The position numbers and the translations under genes were made by a program. A stretch of 64,000 bases of DNA. Origin: Adiantum capillus-veneris (Eukaryota > Streptophyta > Polypodiopsida > Polypodiales > Pteridaceae). Where the stretch lies: NCBI GenBank assembly GCA_014529385.2, contig CM043944.1, positions 52,139,268 to 52,203,267 on the forward strand. Direction: 5' to 3'. Shown here piece after piece: positions 24,299 to 34,544 of the stretch. Under the pieces are notes generated by a model. It saw nothing but the letters and a program-made list of their open reading frames with translations, had not been told where the DNA came from and did not search any database. How positions within the stretch are numbered: the first letter of the stretch is position 1; each line of letters begins with the position of its first letter.

Positions 24299-25018
24299 TC
24301 ATACCGTTTGAAATGAGCTTGTCACCCTTTGAAACCAATCGTTCCAGTTGGTAATATGTGAGGATTTTTGCCAGTAGTTTTCTCTTACCTTAGGTGCCTC
24401 GTCAAGTTGCAAGGGTGGTAAGGTACTCTCCCAGGATCGAACTTGAAGTGGTTCATCGGGTGATTCTTGAACACTAGGAGGTGTGGATTCCTTTGTAGCT
24501 TCATGGAGGTCCACTATTGTAGGTGGAGGCTGTGAAGAAGCTTTTACCTCTATGGATACATTACATGAGGATCTAGAAGCTTTATTCGTTTTTTCTATGG
24601 TTGAGTTGAGCAAAACAAGCCTTTCTCGCTTGGGAACCCATACTAGATCTAGATCCGGTGTATAGTGTTCTGTGATTTTCCCTTTCCCACGATCTTCCAT
24701 CGGCTTTGTCATCACAGGGTTTGACTCACATGGGTCAGGTGACAGGTAAGAACACAATCTACGTTTTGGCACCCAGATTTGATCATTTCCTTGATAGTAG
24801 CCTTGGGCTTCCAATACTCGTTTAGGTATCCACCGCCACGTTTTCTTACATTTCTTGGAGCGTGTGGGACGTTTCTTACAAGGCTTTTGTTTTTTAGGAC
24901 TAGCTATGGTCGCTAAAGAAGCTTTAGGGACCCACTTGTATGTTTTCTTCGTTATATTAGGATGAGTCTTGTTAGAAGCTATATGCATTGCTTGTAGCAT
25001 ATTTAAGGGTACGTGCAT
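24299..25018 (-). pseudogene. C-terminal part of element D protein with four Trp-Val-Pro-Lys motifs
   Basis: A 239-residue open segment lies downstream of the protease. It is Lys/Arg-rich at first and then Ser/Pro/Glu-rich. A motif of the form (Y/W/I/V)-W-(V/I)-P-K appears four times: KWVPK (residue ~28), RWIPKR (~62), IWVPKRR (~82) and VWVPKRE (~124). I know no catalytic domain of this form. A WVPK linker is familiar from some Copia gag proteins, but not in four copies. The stop codon is followed almost at once by the polypurine tract, so reverse transcriptase and integrase do not follow. Function unknown. Confidence 0.75.
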
Positions 25019-25084
25019 TTCATCCCCCTCAGGTGTTACCCAGGTTGTCCCCCTATTTCCCCAAGTTTCTATGGTTGCTGCTAG

Positions 25085-25672
25085 CTAGACCCAATCCACA
25101 TTGTCCGACTCAGTCATCCCAGGTAGTACATCCATATAAGGAGAATCTTTCTCAACATCAGTGTCCGCTTTACACGTGTAACAATACTGCAATGGGGCCG
25201 AGTGAACTGTGGTGTCAGATCTATGATCAATTATAAACCTATTTCCTAGAGGATGTGCTCGACTCATCACAAGATCCACTCGAATGACAGAATCTTGGAA
25301 CTGCAAGAAGACATGGTTTTTAGACCAGTCATGCACCATTTTTGCTTCCCTCATGAAAGGACGTCCTAAGATCATCTCCGATGCCATAGTGTGTTTGGGG
25401 AAATCCATAACAATAAAGGTAATCCTTATTTTATGTCCAAAGACCTTGATCTTGAGATCTTCTAGCATCCCAATAGGTTTAACAATAGACCCATTGGCCA
25501 TCTTCACTACTATGGTTGTGGTCGCAAGGTGAGGTCTTCCCATAGTTTCCCAGCAATTTTTAGTCACAATTCTAACCCCAGCACCACCATCAAGGATTCC
25601 CATCACAGTTAATCCCTTAGTAGTGATTGGTATAGTCGCATTAGATTCATCACCCTCAAAGTATTGTCCCAA
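25085..25672 (-). pseudogene. retropepsin-like protease domain of element D
   Basis: The segment carries the motif Ile-Leu-Asp-Gly-Gly-Ala-Gly-Val in place of the usual Asp-Ser/Thr-Gly-Ala, at residues ~27-34. A later Ile-Leu-Gly-Arg-Pro-Phe matches the second conserved stretch of retroviral-type aspartic proteases. Such enzymes dimerise and cut the gag polyprotein. The Asp-Gly-Gly variant also occurs in element E (31100). The frame is linked to the preceding gag segment by a short break near 25680. The region after the protease is Asp- and Ser-rich and unassigned. Confidence 0.8.
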
Positions 25673-25689
25673 CTTGTTAATAGGTACTT

Positions 25690-26013
25690 CTATAACAAGG
25701 TTCTCTCATGTAGGTTCCGTTGTGGATCTATGTATTCCTCCTCTATTGGCATCTCCCCATCTCCATCCATCTGTGAAAATTGTGGTAGCCCAAACTTCAG
25801 TTCTCCATTGAGGAAGGCTCGAAGGGCTGAGACTAGCTCGGGGTCTTTATATAGTTTGGACATGATGGTGGCTCTTTCTGAAGACATGAAATCCATCAAT
25901 TTGGCAATGTTTAACGGCACCTTTTGGCCTTGAGTCCCTTGACGTGGGGAAGATGGGATCTCCATTTCTTTGATAGGATCAGGTAGTCCCTCTGTAAACA
26001 TTCTTTCCATCAA
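25690..26013 (-). pseudogene. linker segment between gag and protease of element D
   Basis: An open segment of about 107 codons, acidic and Met-rich, continuing from the zinc-knuckle region after a stop near 26058. It includes a stretch with Lys-Leu-Met-Asp-Phe-Met and ends in Asn-Leu-His-Glu-Arg just before the frame break into the protease. No domain recognised. Confidence 0.55.
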
Positions 26014-26058
26014 GAAGTGAGTACACCCACTTTCCCATGACTTTAAGTCACTTTCTTC

Positions 26059-27336
26059 TTAGATGACACTAGGTATGTCCAAGGGTCTATGGACTTGGTG
26101 AGGTTGTTGTTGCGTAGGGAACATGGTGTCTGTAATTTGGATCTTCCTAGGTGCTGGTTCTAGATCCCTTTGGGTATCTTCTACCAAACTCCTTAATTGC
26201 TTGACTCGCTCAATCTCCTCTGTAGGGTTTGGGTAAGTTCCTATCTTCTTTTTGGATCCTGGCCATTGTGGCTCATGAAGATCTTCCTTGTTGGTTCCTA
26301 TGTTAGTGGTCGTTTTGGTCTCCATGGTTTCACCTGAATCAGAATCTTCTTCAGCGTCATTCATATATACGGGGTCATCACCAGTCCCTATGTTGGTCTT
26401 TGAATTGGGGTCTGACTTCGCTGCTTTTTGCGTTCTCTTTCTTTGTGTTTTCTTCTTTTTTTGAGATTGGGCAATTGATGCCGTGTCTCTTTCCTCAAAA
26501 ATATAATTTTGTTTTTGGAGCATTGATCGTGTGAGTACGTTTACTGGTACCACGGGTGTACTTGGTGATGGCTCCTCGGTAACTTCAATCAAGTTTAATG
26601 GCGTGATCTTCGGTGCATTTGGATTATTTGGACATTGGGCAATCAGATGATCTATGCCACATCGATTACACATGAGTATCGGCATTGTAGACGTGCTCGC
26701 TTGATTGGTTTGCATTAGTGTGGTGTTCTTTTGTAGCTTAATAGGACACTCGGCTACACGATGTGGACCTCCACACTCATAGCATTGAAGAGGTGGTCTC
26801 TTAGCAGTGTAATTGATATTTTGGCCTCTTGCCGCAAGAGCAGCTACTTGATATACAGGTTTGACTTGTCCCCAATAGTCCTCCATGTAGTATTGTGGAC
26901 TTTCTTCAAGCACATCCATCCCATAGGCGATATTAGGATCTATATCTTCCTCACAGCCTTCCAAACAAGAAATAGATGACTCACAACCCACTTGATTCAT
27001 AGAAGTCATTCTCGGATGTGGTGGTTGCGGTCCTAGCACTGGAGGTGGTAAGGGTGTTGTTTGAACAACATTTTGGGCCGTAGGGACCATGTGTTGTGTT
27101 TTTTGTTCCAGAGGTGGGGCCGGCATCAATGCAGGCACTCGAGGTGTGTCTTTCCATGCTAAGGTTGGTCTATTGGCCATTGCGCGCTTAAATACTATGC
27201 AATCCTTAGCTTGATGACCATACCTTCCACATGCATTGCAGTTCCCATTGAATTTTACTCTAAAAGTAGGGCATTCACTGGTACTATGCGGTCCATAGCA
27301 TACTGAGCACCATTGCTGCTCCCTTCTTGGATACAT
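26059..27336 (-). pseudogene. nucleocapsid region of element D with four zinc knuckles
   Basis: Four Cys-His clusters: CSVCYGPHSTSEC, CNACGRYGHQAKDC, CYECGGPHRVAEC and CNRCGIDHLIAQC. Only the second has the canonical CX2CX4HX4C spacing; the other three are CX2CX3HX4C. Zinc knuckles bind the genomic RNA. The rest is Pro/Gln/Thr-rich with a basic stretch (near residue 290) and an acidic one (near 325). It overlaps the end of the capsid ORF in a different frame, which implies a one-base indel near 27340. Confidence 0.85.
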
Positions 27337-27339
27337 ATG

Positions 27340-28094
27340 ATTGTTTTGTGGAGCAGATTGTCTCTAAGACTCTCTTGAATAGCCTTGGTGAGATCTGCTA
27401 AAGTCATCTCAGATATCTTTGGCTCCTTAGGAATAGGCTTTAGGGTCATTGGCTGATGCCCTGATGCTTGCGAGCTAATAGATTTAGGCTCAACAGACAC
27501 TCTTTCTCCTTGAATCATTAAATTATCCTCCAATTGGATCGCATTGGTGGTGACTGCTTCCCAAGTGGTGATACCTCTAATGACTAGGCCATTGTAGATA
27601 TCCTCATGTCGTAATCCCCTAATGAATCTATCAAGCAATTGGTTATTGTTGAAGCACTCATTTGGATTACAACGAGAATTCAAATGCTTCAAGCGACTTA
27701 TAAAGTCTCTCACCGACTCTTCTTCCTCTCGTTGGGCTTTCTGGAGCTGAGAGGCTACACCCCAAAGCACTCCCTCTTGTATGTATTCTTTTAAGAACAG
27801 TCTCCTAAGAGTAGGGTAAATCATTTTTTCTTCCACCCTTAGGGTTCCATACCAATCCCCAGCCTTTCCACTTAGGGTTAGTCTTAAAGCATTGCTCTTA
27901 TGTAGGTCATTGTGTTCTCCTAGAGAATCGCATATTTGTTCAAACACTTCGATATGCTTTCTCACATCCCCGTCTCCACTAAATTTTTGTGTGAGCTTGG
28001 CTATTTGTACTGCCTTACTTCTAGGCTCTCTATCAGGGGTGTTACGCATATTCTCAGCAATAGATCGACCAATAGCTTGAGCAAATGTTGCCAA
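27340..28094 (-). pseudogene. gag capsid domain of element D (retrotransposon gag family)
   Basis: The segment matches the gypsy-type gag capsid pattern: a Phe-Ser-Gly-Asp-Gly-Asp start, a Leu-Ser-Gly-Lys-Ala-Gly-Asp-Trp-Tyr block, Leu-Lys-Glu-Tyr-Ile-Gln and then a Phe-Ile-Ser-Arg-Leu-Lys-His-Leu-Asn stretch. This domain assembles the virus-like particle. It joins the N-terminal region at 28100 through a single-base frame change near 28105 and the zinc-knuckle segment through another near 27340. Confidence 0.9.
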
Positions 28095-28099
28095 GTCAC

Positions 28100-29200
28100 C
28101 TAAGTGAGCAGCACCGTGGGTGAAGGCGCTCTAGAGACTACATGTGGAGTAGGTATTGGCATTGGGCTTGGCGCATAGGAAGCCCTTGGGTTCCACTTTA
28201 GGTACAATGTTGTGCCATGTGGTGGTCCATAGTTCACATGAGTGGCCCTAGGCATAGCAGACGTCGGATGTGACATGCTAATGCTAGCCGGTATAGTCCC
28301 ATGGAAATAAGAACTTGTGTATTGTGGTTGTGGAGAAGAGGTAGTTGAAACAATGGGAGGGGTAGGGACTACATGAGTACGTGGACCCATAGGTGCATAC
28401 GATTGGTACGCACTTGTAGGTACTATTGCAGGCATTGAGCTACCATGTAGCGGTGCTTTACTAACAAACGAGGTCCATGGTGTGTTTCTTGGCATGCCCA
28501 TCATTGGCGTAGGCATGGTATCCGTGGTGTCATCTAGGGAAAGATGAGCTAGACTTGGAAAAGTAAAGCTATCACTTGTGGGCTCAGATTGCATTGAGAC
28601 CCCTGACGAAACAACATATGGGGGATCGATGGGACTCACTGGGGGAGTCTCCATTTGTAATAGAGTGGGTTGTTTCCCTTTGCTCGTGTCTAAAAATCGC
28701 ATAGGACCCGTCGAAGGTATGTTTATTCCTCGATTTTGTCTCTCATACTGGATAATCCTATGGATGACATTGCAGGTCATGTGTTGTTGTTCCTCTAGAC
28801 TAGTGGCACTAGATGTGGATTGTACAACTTCTAACCAACCCACATGGTATGTGTAGCCCATGTATAGGTCGGTCAAAGTCTCCGTGTGTAGGTCATATTC
28901 CCAATTTTCATTGAGAAATACCGCGTCCAAACTTGGTGTACTAGAGGGTTGCCGTGAGGTGGATGTAATGTTGCTTCCCGTGTTTTGACTTTTAGTCACC
29001 GCTACCTTAGAGGCGACTTTGGAAGGTGGTAGCTCAGTAGGGCCCTCATTAAATGAGGTAGGTAGAATGTCCACGTGGACACTCTGAGGGAGTGTGGGGT
29101 CTACAGGAGATGTGAATGGTGATTCTACTTCCCCACCCCCTTCGTTTACTTCACTAGCTGTAGGTTCAGAGCGCGTAGCTCTACTAAAAGTTTCCATCAA
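28100..29200 (-). pseudogene. N-terminal Pro/Ser/Thr-rich region of element D gag
   Basis: An open segment of 366 codons, rich in Pro, Ser, Thr and Met, low in charge toward its end, with no recognised fold. One less repetitive stretch (near residues 95-150) contains Trp and Tyr residues. It sits directly upstream of the capsid segment on the same strand and most likely forms the amino-terminal part of the same polyprotein. An alternative is an independent ORF of the element. Confidence 0.6.
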
Positions 29201-29765
29201 ACGGCTAAAAACACTAGTTCCAGGTTGTTGGTCCCAGCTAGGTACGGTTTCATTTGTTCCCCCCGGGGCTTTGTGTAAGATGCTCTTCCATAATATCGTA
29301 GTCAGAGGAAGAGTCGCTAGCCGCTATATTTGGGTCTTGGTTTGCACTACCTTGGGTCCCCGCCGAGGGCGTAGACCCTAGCGTGGAAGGATAGTGAGTA
29401 CCCCCGTAAATCGAAGCACTAGCTAGTTATTCGGACTCTAGCACACGACCAGAGCGTAGATACATGTGCTTTGGGTGCCCTACAAGTGTCGGCAAGTACC
29501 CTCAAAGGTTACTTGCTTTGTTTTGTGGGTGTTTGGCACCCCGTTTTCTACTTGATTTTTTCTTGTTTTTGATGTTTTTTGAATGTTTTTTAATGTTTGA
29601 TTTTTTTGATTAAAGTGTGTGATAGCTTGAAACGAGCGTATCACTAAGAGGGTCGCTGTGTACTTTACAGCACAATTTTCGGGCATCTAACATTCCGTTG
29701 GTCCTCAAAAAATCGATTTTTAGCTACGTGTGAAGCTAAAATTCGTTTTTTTTTTTAAAGGCAAC
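29201..29765. other. presumed 5' leader of element D; no gene
   Basis: No ORF, primer site or LTR was recognised. The stretch contains TTTTTGATGTTTTTTGAATG-like T-rich repeats at 29550-29600. The 5' LTR expected here could not be matched to 23500-24277. Confidence 0.4.
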
Positions 29766-29849
29766 TGAGACCTAGGCCTGAGCGTGAGCTTGGGCTTGGA
29801 TCTGAGAGATATTCCCGATCCCGGTCCACGGCAACAGTTGATTGTGTAT

Positions 29850-30136
29850 GGATACGCAGGTTATTGGCAGATCTTTGTGAGTGTCAACAGGCACCCACTA
29901 CCATTTTCACTGACAGTCAGAGTGCTATGGCAGTTGCAAGGAATCCAGTATTTCATGCAAGAACAAAGCACATAGAGGTTCACTACCACTATGCCAGGGA
30001 AAGGCTACATGCAGGGGAGATCACACTAACTTACTGTCCTACACAGGATAACATTGCAGATCTATTTACGAAGGCGTTATCACGAGAAAAGTTTGAAGCT
30101 TTCCGAAAAGCTTTGGGTTTACTCTCATACACATGA
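29850..30136 (+). pseudogene. copia RNase H C-terminal fragment (element F)
   Basis: The frame gives Phe-Thr-Asp-Ser-Gln-Ser-Ala-Met-Ala-Val-Ala, then Arg-Thr-Lys-His-Ile-Glu-Val-His-Tyr-His-Tyr, then Asn-Ile-Ala-Asp-Leu-Phe-Thr-Lys-Ala, the standard closing motifs of copia RNase H. The stop at 30134-30136 is followed by the polypurine tract. Upstream sequence is frame-shifted near 29860 and then unrecognisable, so only about 90 codons survive. Confidence 0.9.
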
Positions 30137-30183
30137 TGATTCGCTACCTTGTACGGATTCACACTATCACTACAGGGGGGATT

Positions 30184-30519
30184 TGTAGACATGTAGTAGT
30201 GTTAGTGTGTATACGCGCTTCACCAGGGGCACTTTTCTCCCACTGGGTTTTTCCCCTTGGACATCTGGTGTGAAAGGACACCTTATCTCTTAGGGTTTCA
30301 TATAAGCTTTGTAGCTCTGAGTTTGTAGATACACTATTATTCTAATACAGAGAGAGAGACTACAGAGATCTCGTACACAATCTCTGTGTCTTCTCCTTCT
30401 CCATCTTCTTCCTACTCTGAGTTGCTGTCTTCTTTCTATTTCCTGTTTCATCATCTTCAACAATCCCAAGACGTCTTCTGAGCTTTGAACTGCTATTCTA
30501 AGTTTCAATGAATTCTACA
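30184..30519 (+). repeat. 3' LTR of Copia fragment F
   Basis: 336 bp with TGTAGA / TCTACA termini, placed just after a polypurine tract. No partner 5' LTR was seen in the window. Confidence 0.6.
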
Positions 30520-30584
30520 GAATATACTTGTTCAAAAGCTGCCGGCGTACTGGGATTGACTGGGTCTTCTGGCCTTCCAGTTAG

Positions 30585-31205
30585 CTAAATTGGTCGTTCC
30601 CCAGAATTCAGTTCAGTGAACTGATCTAGAAATTTCTTTTTCTGCTTTCCATCTTGATCTTTGTCTAGTAATACTGCATTGAGATCTATTTCATCTAGTG
30701 GAAAAATATTCATTGCCGCCAGCATCCTCTCAATTTTCTTCACCTTATACTTCTGGCAAAGCTCTTCTGGTCGCAGCTTCTTTGTCTAGCTCCTAGTGTT
30801 GTTCCTCTGAATCTGAATTCTGCTACTGGCACCTTGTATTGTCAGAATTTGATTGGCATAGTCGTGAACAGCCTCTCTTGTTTGCAACCATGGGTGCCCC
30901 AGTAGCATCCCATATGCGCATTGCGCATCTAGTACTAGGAAACTAGTCTTGAACTTTTCTTTGCCTACCCTTATTTGCATACTCTCTATCATTCTTGTTG
31001 CCTACACCACTCGATGATCTGCCATTTGAACGTTAAAAGGTGCTAGTTTAAGGTTTGTGATACCCATTCTTTGCTGAAGGTGTGTCCCCACGATATTTAC
31101 TCCCGCTCCTCCATCCAGTATGACACTAGAAAGTGGCTCCCACTGTTTCCTAACCTTGTAGTCTACCTGGATCACTGACACTTCATCATCTCTGACAGCA
31201 GCCAA
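30585..31205 (-). pseudogene. retropepsin-like protease of element E
   Basis: The frame contains Val-Ile-Leu-Asp-Gly-Gly-Ala-Gly-Val near 31110, then, after a stop at about 31003, a Leu-Leu-Gly-His-Pro-Trp stretch near 30890. It continues through a TAG near 30788 to a charged tail ending at TAG 30585-30587. The Asp-Gly-Gly-Ala signature matches element D, showing both belong to related lineages. Role: cleavage of the gag polyprotein. No reverse transcriptase follows; the next element is Copia LTR F. Confidence 0.8.
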
Positions 31206-32057
31206 ATCAACTGCTCTGGCTTCCGCTTCAGTCTTTCTTCGCTGTTTAATGAACTTTGCTACTTCAGGTAAAGATTCTCTAATATCATCTAGTTCAACTG
31301 TGAGTTTTTGAATTTTGTTACAAATCTTGACATGAATTTCTTCTCTCTCTTGATCAGAGTTATTGTCAAAACTTGAGGAATCGAGAATATCTGCACAGTG
31401 CCATTCCTCTGTTCTGGTACCTATGGTGCCTCTTTCAGTGTTTCCTATTGCAGTTGTATCTTATTTATTGTTCCCTAATTCCTCCATCAGTCCCTGAACT
31501 GTAGCCAACATAGCCTCAGAAATACCAGACCCTGACTGATCTGGTTGTGCTTTCTCAGAAGACTGGGCTGGTATCTTCTGAATGACCCGGGCATCAAAAC
31601 TTTCAGGCTGCTATGGCAGCTTCTTGGCTAAATCTTCTGTGATCTTAGCCGCCAGTTCCCTCGGCTCCTATCATTCATCAACTACCTTTTCTTTACCCTT
31701 TGCCTTGCACACCTCTCTCTGCTGAGCCCATTTGCTACTTTCAGGACTGACTGGTTCTGCCGGCTTATCTGGAATTTCCTCAATGACCACCCCTTTGCTG
31801 CGTGTAACTGAACTGGCTCTGGGGACTTGACCTCAGTAGCCGCAGTAGGAGGTGTTTCTGGACACTGCCACAAAATGCCCATACTTGCCACAAGTAATAC
31901 AATTTAGACTTTGGTTCTGGAAATTACCACGACCCTGGCCCAAGCCAGTACCCCCCTGTTAGGTACCGCGCCCAGTACCAGTACCACTGGTACCTAATTT
32001 CTCTTCTTGGGGTACACTGGTAGTCTCCACTCTGACTGGTTCAACATTGAAATGCCA
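31206..32057 (-). pseudogene. decayed linker of element E between zinc knuckles and protease
   Basis: Minus-strand frames are broken by several stops. Fragments are rich in Glu, Lys, Pro and Thr. No domain recognised. Confidence 0.45.
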
Positions 32058-32220
32058 CTACCAACAAATCTTTTCCTTTCTTGAAGTGATGAATGCGAAT
32101 GCCACAAGTGTTCCATAAATGACCATATGCTTTGCAATAGGTACACTGTGGACATTCATTGGAAACATGATCTTTAAATTTACATTTTGAACACCAGGTT
32201 TCCATTCTTCTAACTGGTCT
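32058..32220 (-). pseudogene. nucleocapsid of element E, two zinc knuckles
   Basis: Read in the correct frame, the minus strand gives CSKCKFKDHVSNEC followed two residues later by CTYCKAYGHLWNTC. Both are canonical CX2CX4HX4C knuckles for RNA binding. The automatic ORFs here are in other frames and miss them. Confidence 0.85.
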
Positions 32221-33314
32221 GGTCTAGCTGATTTCAGCAATTTGTCGGGCCATCTCATCAATTTTTCTGAATGGAGATCCTTTCTTGGCCTTGTCTTTGA
32301 TCTTTTCATGAGATGCTTTCAGAGCTACTAGAAGTCTAACTGAACTCAGAATTCTCAGTAGAACTACTACTACTGGAACACTTCTTCTTGTGACTCCTCT
32401 CCTTCTTTGCCTGCTATTCAAGCTTGAGGGCTCACTGTACCAAATCATTGAATTTATTTGTTGCGGGCATCTCCTATTCCCTAAGCTTTTTACTATGGAA
32501 CCCATTTAAAAACCATGCTCGCAACCTCTTTTCTGACGGTGGCTCCTGTAGCTACCTGATTAGCTCCTTGATTTTCTTCACATAACTTCTGTCTGATAAT
32601 TTTCCTTGCTTTATCTTATCCAGCTCACAGAGGATGTCCTCATCACCTATGTTGTCTGAATATTCCAGTCTGAAAGCTTTGAGCAATTTGTTGTATGATC
32701 TGAGTTTACAAGCTGGGTAATGGTAGTACCATTTCCTTGCTGCATCCTTCAATGTCTGAAAAAAGTATTCCCTCCAGTCATCTTCATCAATATTTTTCAA
32801 CTCAACATAATGTTCAAAAGATTGGATATGAATATTTAGATCATCTTTCTTCCCACCTTTGAACACTGGGAAATAAATTTTTAATGAAGAGGTATAATCA
32901 TGCCAATTAGCATCGTCTTGGCCTCTTCTGACCTTAGGAACCTGACTGCGTCTTGAGGACTTCTTGTAATGGTTTGTATCAACATCCTAATCAATTTCTT
33001 TGTCAGTCTTATTTTTTGTCTCTTCTCTGGATTTTTTACTGGAACTGTGATGACCACCCTTGCTGCCTTTGGCCCCATCATCCCTATGTGTGGTCGGAGA
33101 ACTACTGGCCTTGCATTCTTCCCTCTCAGCCCTTCTCCTTCTGGACTGACTGGAGTGTTGAGAGTCCTTGGCCTCATCAACATGACTGTGCTCCTCCTGA
33201 GCCTCAGTCTCAATTACCGGTTCCTTTCTGGGGATCAGAGTCTCTTTCTGATTCCTCAGAAATAAGGTCAATGCGGTGTGACGGTTTACGCCCGCGACTG
33301 GTTTTGGGCGCCAT
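32221..33314 (-). pseudogene. gag of element E
   Basis: A likely start codon is at 33314 (Met-Ala-Pro-Lys-Thr-Ser-Arg), after which the frame is soon broken. The capsid core lies at 32552-32866: Met-Phe-Lys-Gly-Gly-Lys-Lys-Asp-Asp-Leu, then Trp-Arg-Glu-Tyr-Phe-Phe-Gln-Thr-Leu and Ala-Arg-Lys-Trp-Tyr-Tyr, the gypsy gag pattern. Between 32880 and 33270 the sequence is highly charged (Arg/Glu/Ser). Multiple stops and shifts show that it is not expressed as an intact protein. Confidence 0.8.
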
Positions 33315-34011
33315 TACTACAAAAGAAAATTCTAACTGGGAGATAAGAGTTTTCTGGTCAACGAGCAATCAGCTCTAACCACCGTGATTGCCAAAATGGA
33401 ATTGGAGCTGATCTCTTCAGATAGCTGATTCCAGTGTTAGAATTTAGAGCTGTTGGTAAGTCGTCAGTTCAGTCAGTGAAACTGGAATAGAGACTAGAGA
33501 CTAGACTGAAATAGTTATCTGAACTAAAATAGTATATTGAAATCAGAGACAGACTGGACAACTCAAAAAGTGTTTGTAGTTTCAGATTCCTAGTTCAGGA
33601 ACAACCAGTACAAGGTATAACGGATTGAAGCTCAAATGATTACAGCAGCAGTAATAATTACAAGGTGAAGTTACAGACGAAGAGATTGTAGCTCAGGAAA
33701 TACTTGGAAGGCTAAAATTATAAAGTAAGAAGCAAGAAGCCCGATTACAATGTAATGGGTCCTATTTATAGCCTTCTAGAAGTTAATGTAGTAACTGTCG
33801 TGGTAATTACTAATGTGTGACTGATCCACTGTTCGACTTTCTAGGAGATAGTTCCCGCCTGTTGGGACTGTCTTTGCCTTCTACAAAAGACTTGCCCAAC
33901 ACTTGATCAAATTGCAAGTGATTAGGGAGTACATTTACTAGGAATACAAGCATAACTTAGAGATCTGGAGGCAATTAAATGTATGAACTATCTCTATTGG
34001 CTCTAATACCA
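33315..34011 (-). other. leader region of element E with a PBS-like and a TATA-like site
   Basis: The minus strand reads TGGTATTAGAGCC at 33999-34011, one base off the initiator tRNA-Met primer site. A TATAAATAG-like box lies on the minus strand near 33770. The TATA lies downstream of the primer site, which does not fit a simple LTR order, so one of the two is probably fortuitous or the element is rearranged. Confidence 0.4.
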
Positions 34012-34540
34012 ATTTTTAGACTTTATAGTGGGTTAATTAGAGAAGCATTCATGATGATTGGTAAAGCACTTGATGGACACCAGAATGGAGACCAAAATGA
34101 ACTAGAAAAGCATTAATAATGAAGTAGAATAGGATTGATAATGAAGTAAACAAGTGTGTACAATGTAGCTACATAATAGAGTTGAAAGGGTATCTAGGGC
34201 TATTAGAATTAGATCAAAGTACAACCACAAAATCATCGCTTACAAAGTTGGTTCAACTCCAGGGAGGTGGGGGCTTCATTTGGCATGATTGGTATTTACA
34301 CCTCACTTGGATCCTTATACAAATCATCGAAGACAATTAACTTATCACAATGTGACCATCTGCCACATAGGCTATGTTGAGATAAGGGATGATTCGAATA
34401 ATTCTCACCAATATAAAAATAAATTACTCGTGGTAGGGTTGTCACATGGCATAGGACAAAGCCCATACCGGCCCATAGATCTTGCATTGGGGCAACAAGA
34501 AACAAGTAGAAGACTAGATTACGATACAATAAAACCTCAA
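34012..34540. other. no recognisable gene
   Basis: Possibly part of an LTR of element E. Only short ORFs are seen; none has a recognisable motif. Confidence 0.4.
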
Positions 34541-34544
34541 GGAG

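Larger units (their letters stand above)
29770..30519 (+). mobile_element. 3' end of a plus-strand Copia element (F)
   Basis: It contains the C-terminal RNase H of a copia polyprotein, a polypurine tract (ACAGGGGGGATT, 30172-30183) and a probable 3' LTR from 30184 to 30519. The LTR starts TGTAGA and ends TCTACA, a perfect terminal inversion. The 5' part is missing; it is joined to element D on the left and abuts element E on the right. Confidence 0.8.

Noticed and set aside
33765-33785. TATA box marking the LTR promoter of element E
   Set aside because: It lies downstream of the putative primer site, which is the wrong order for an LTR; not used to place the LTR.
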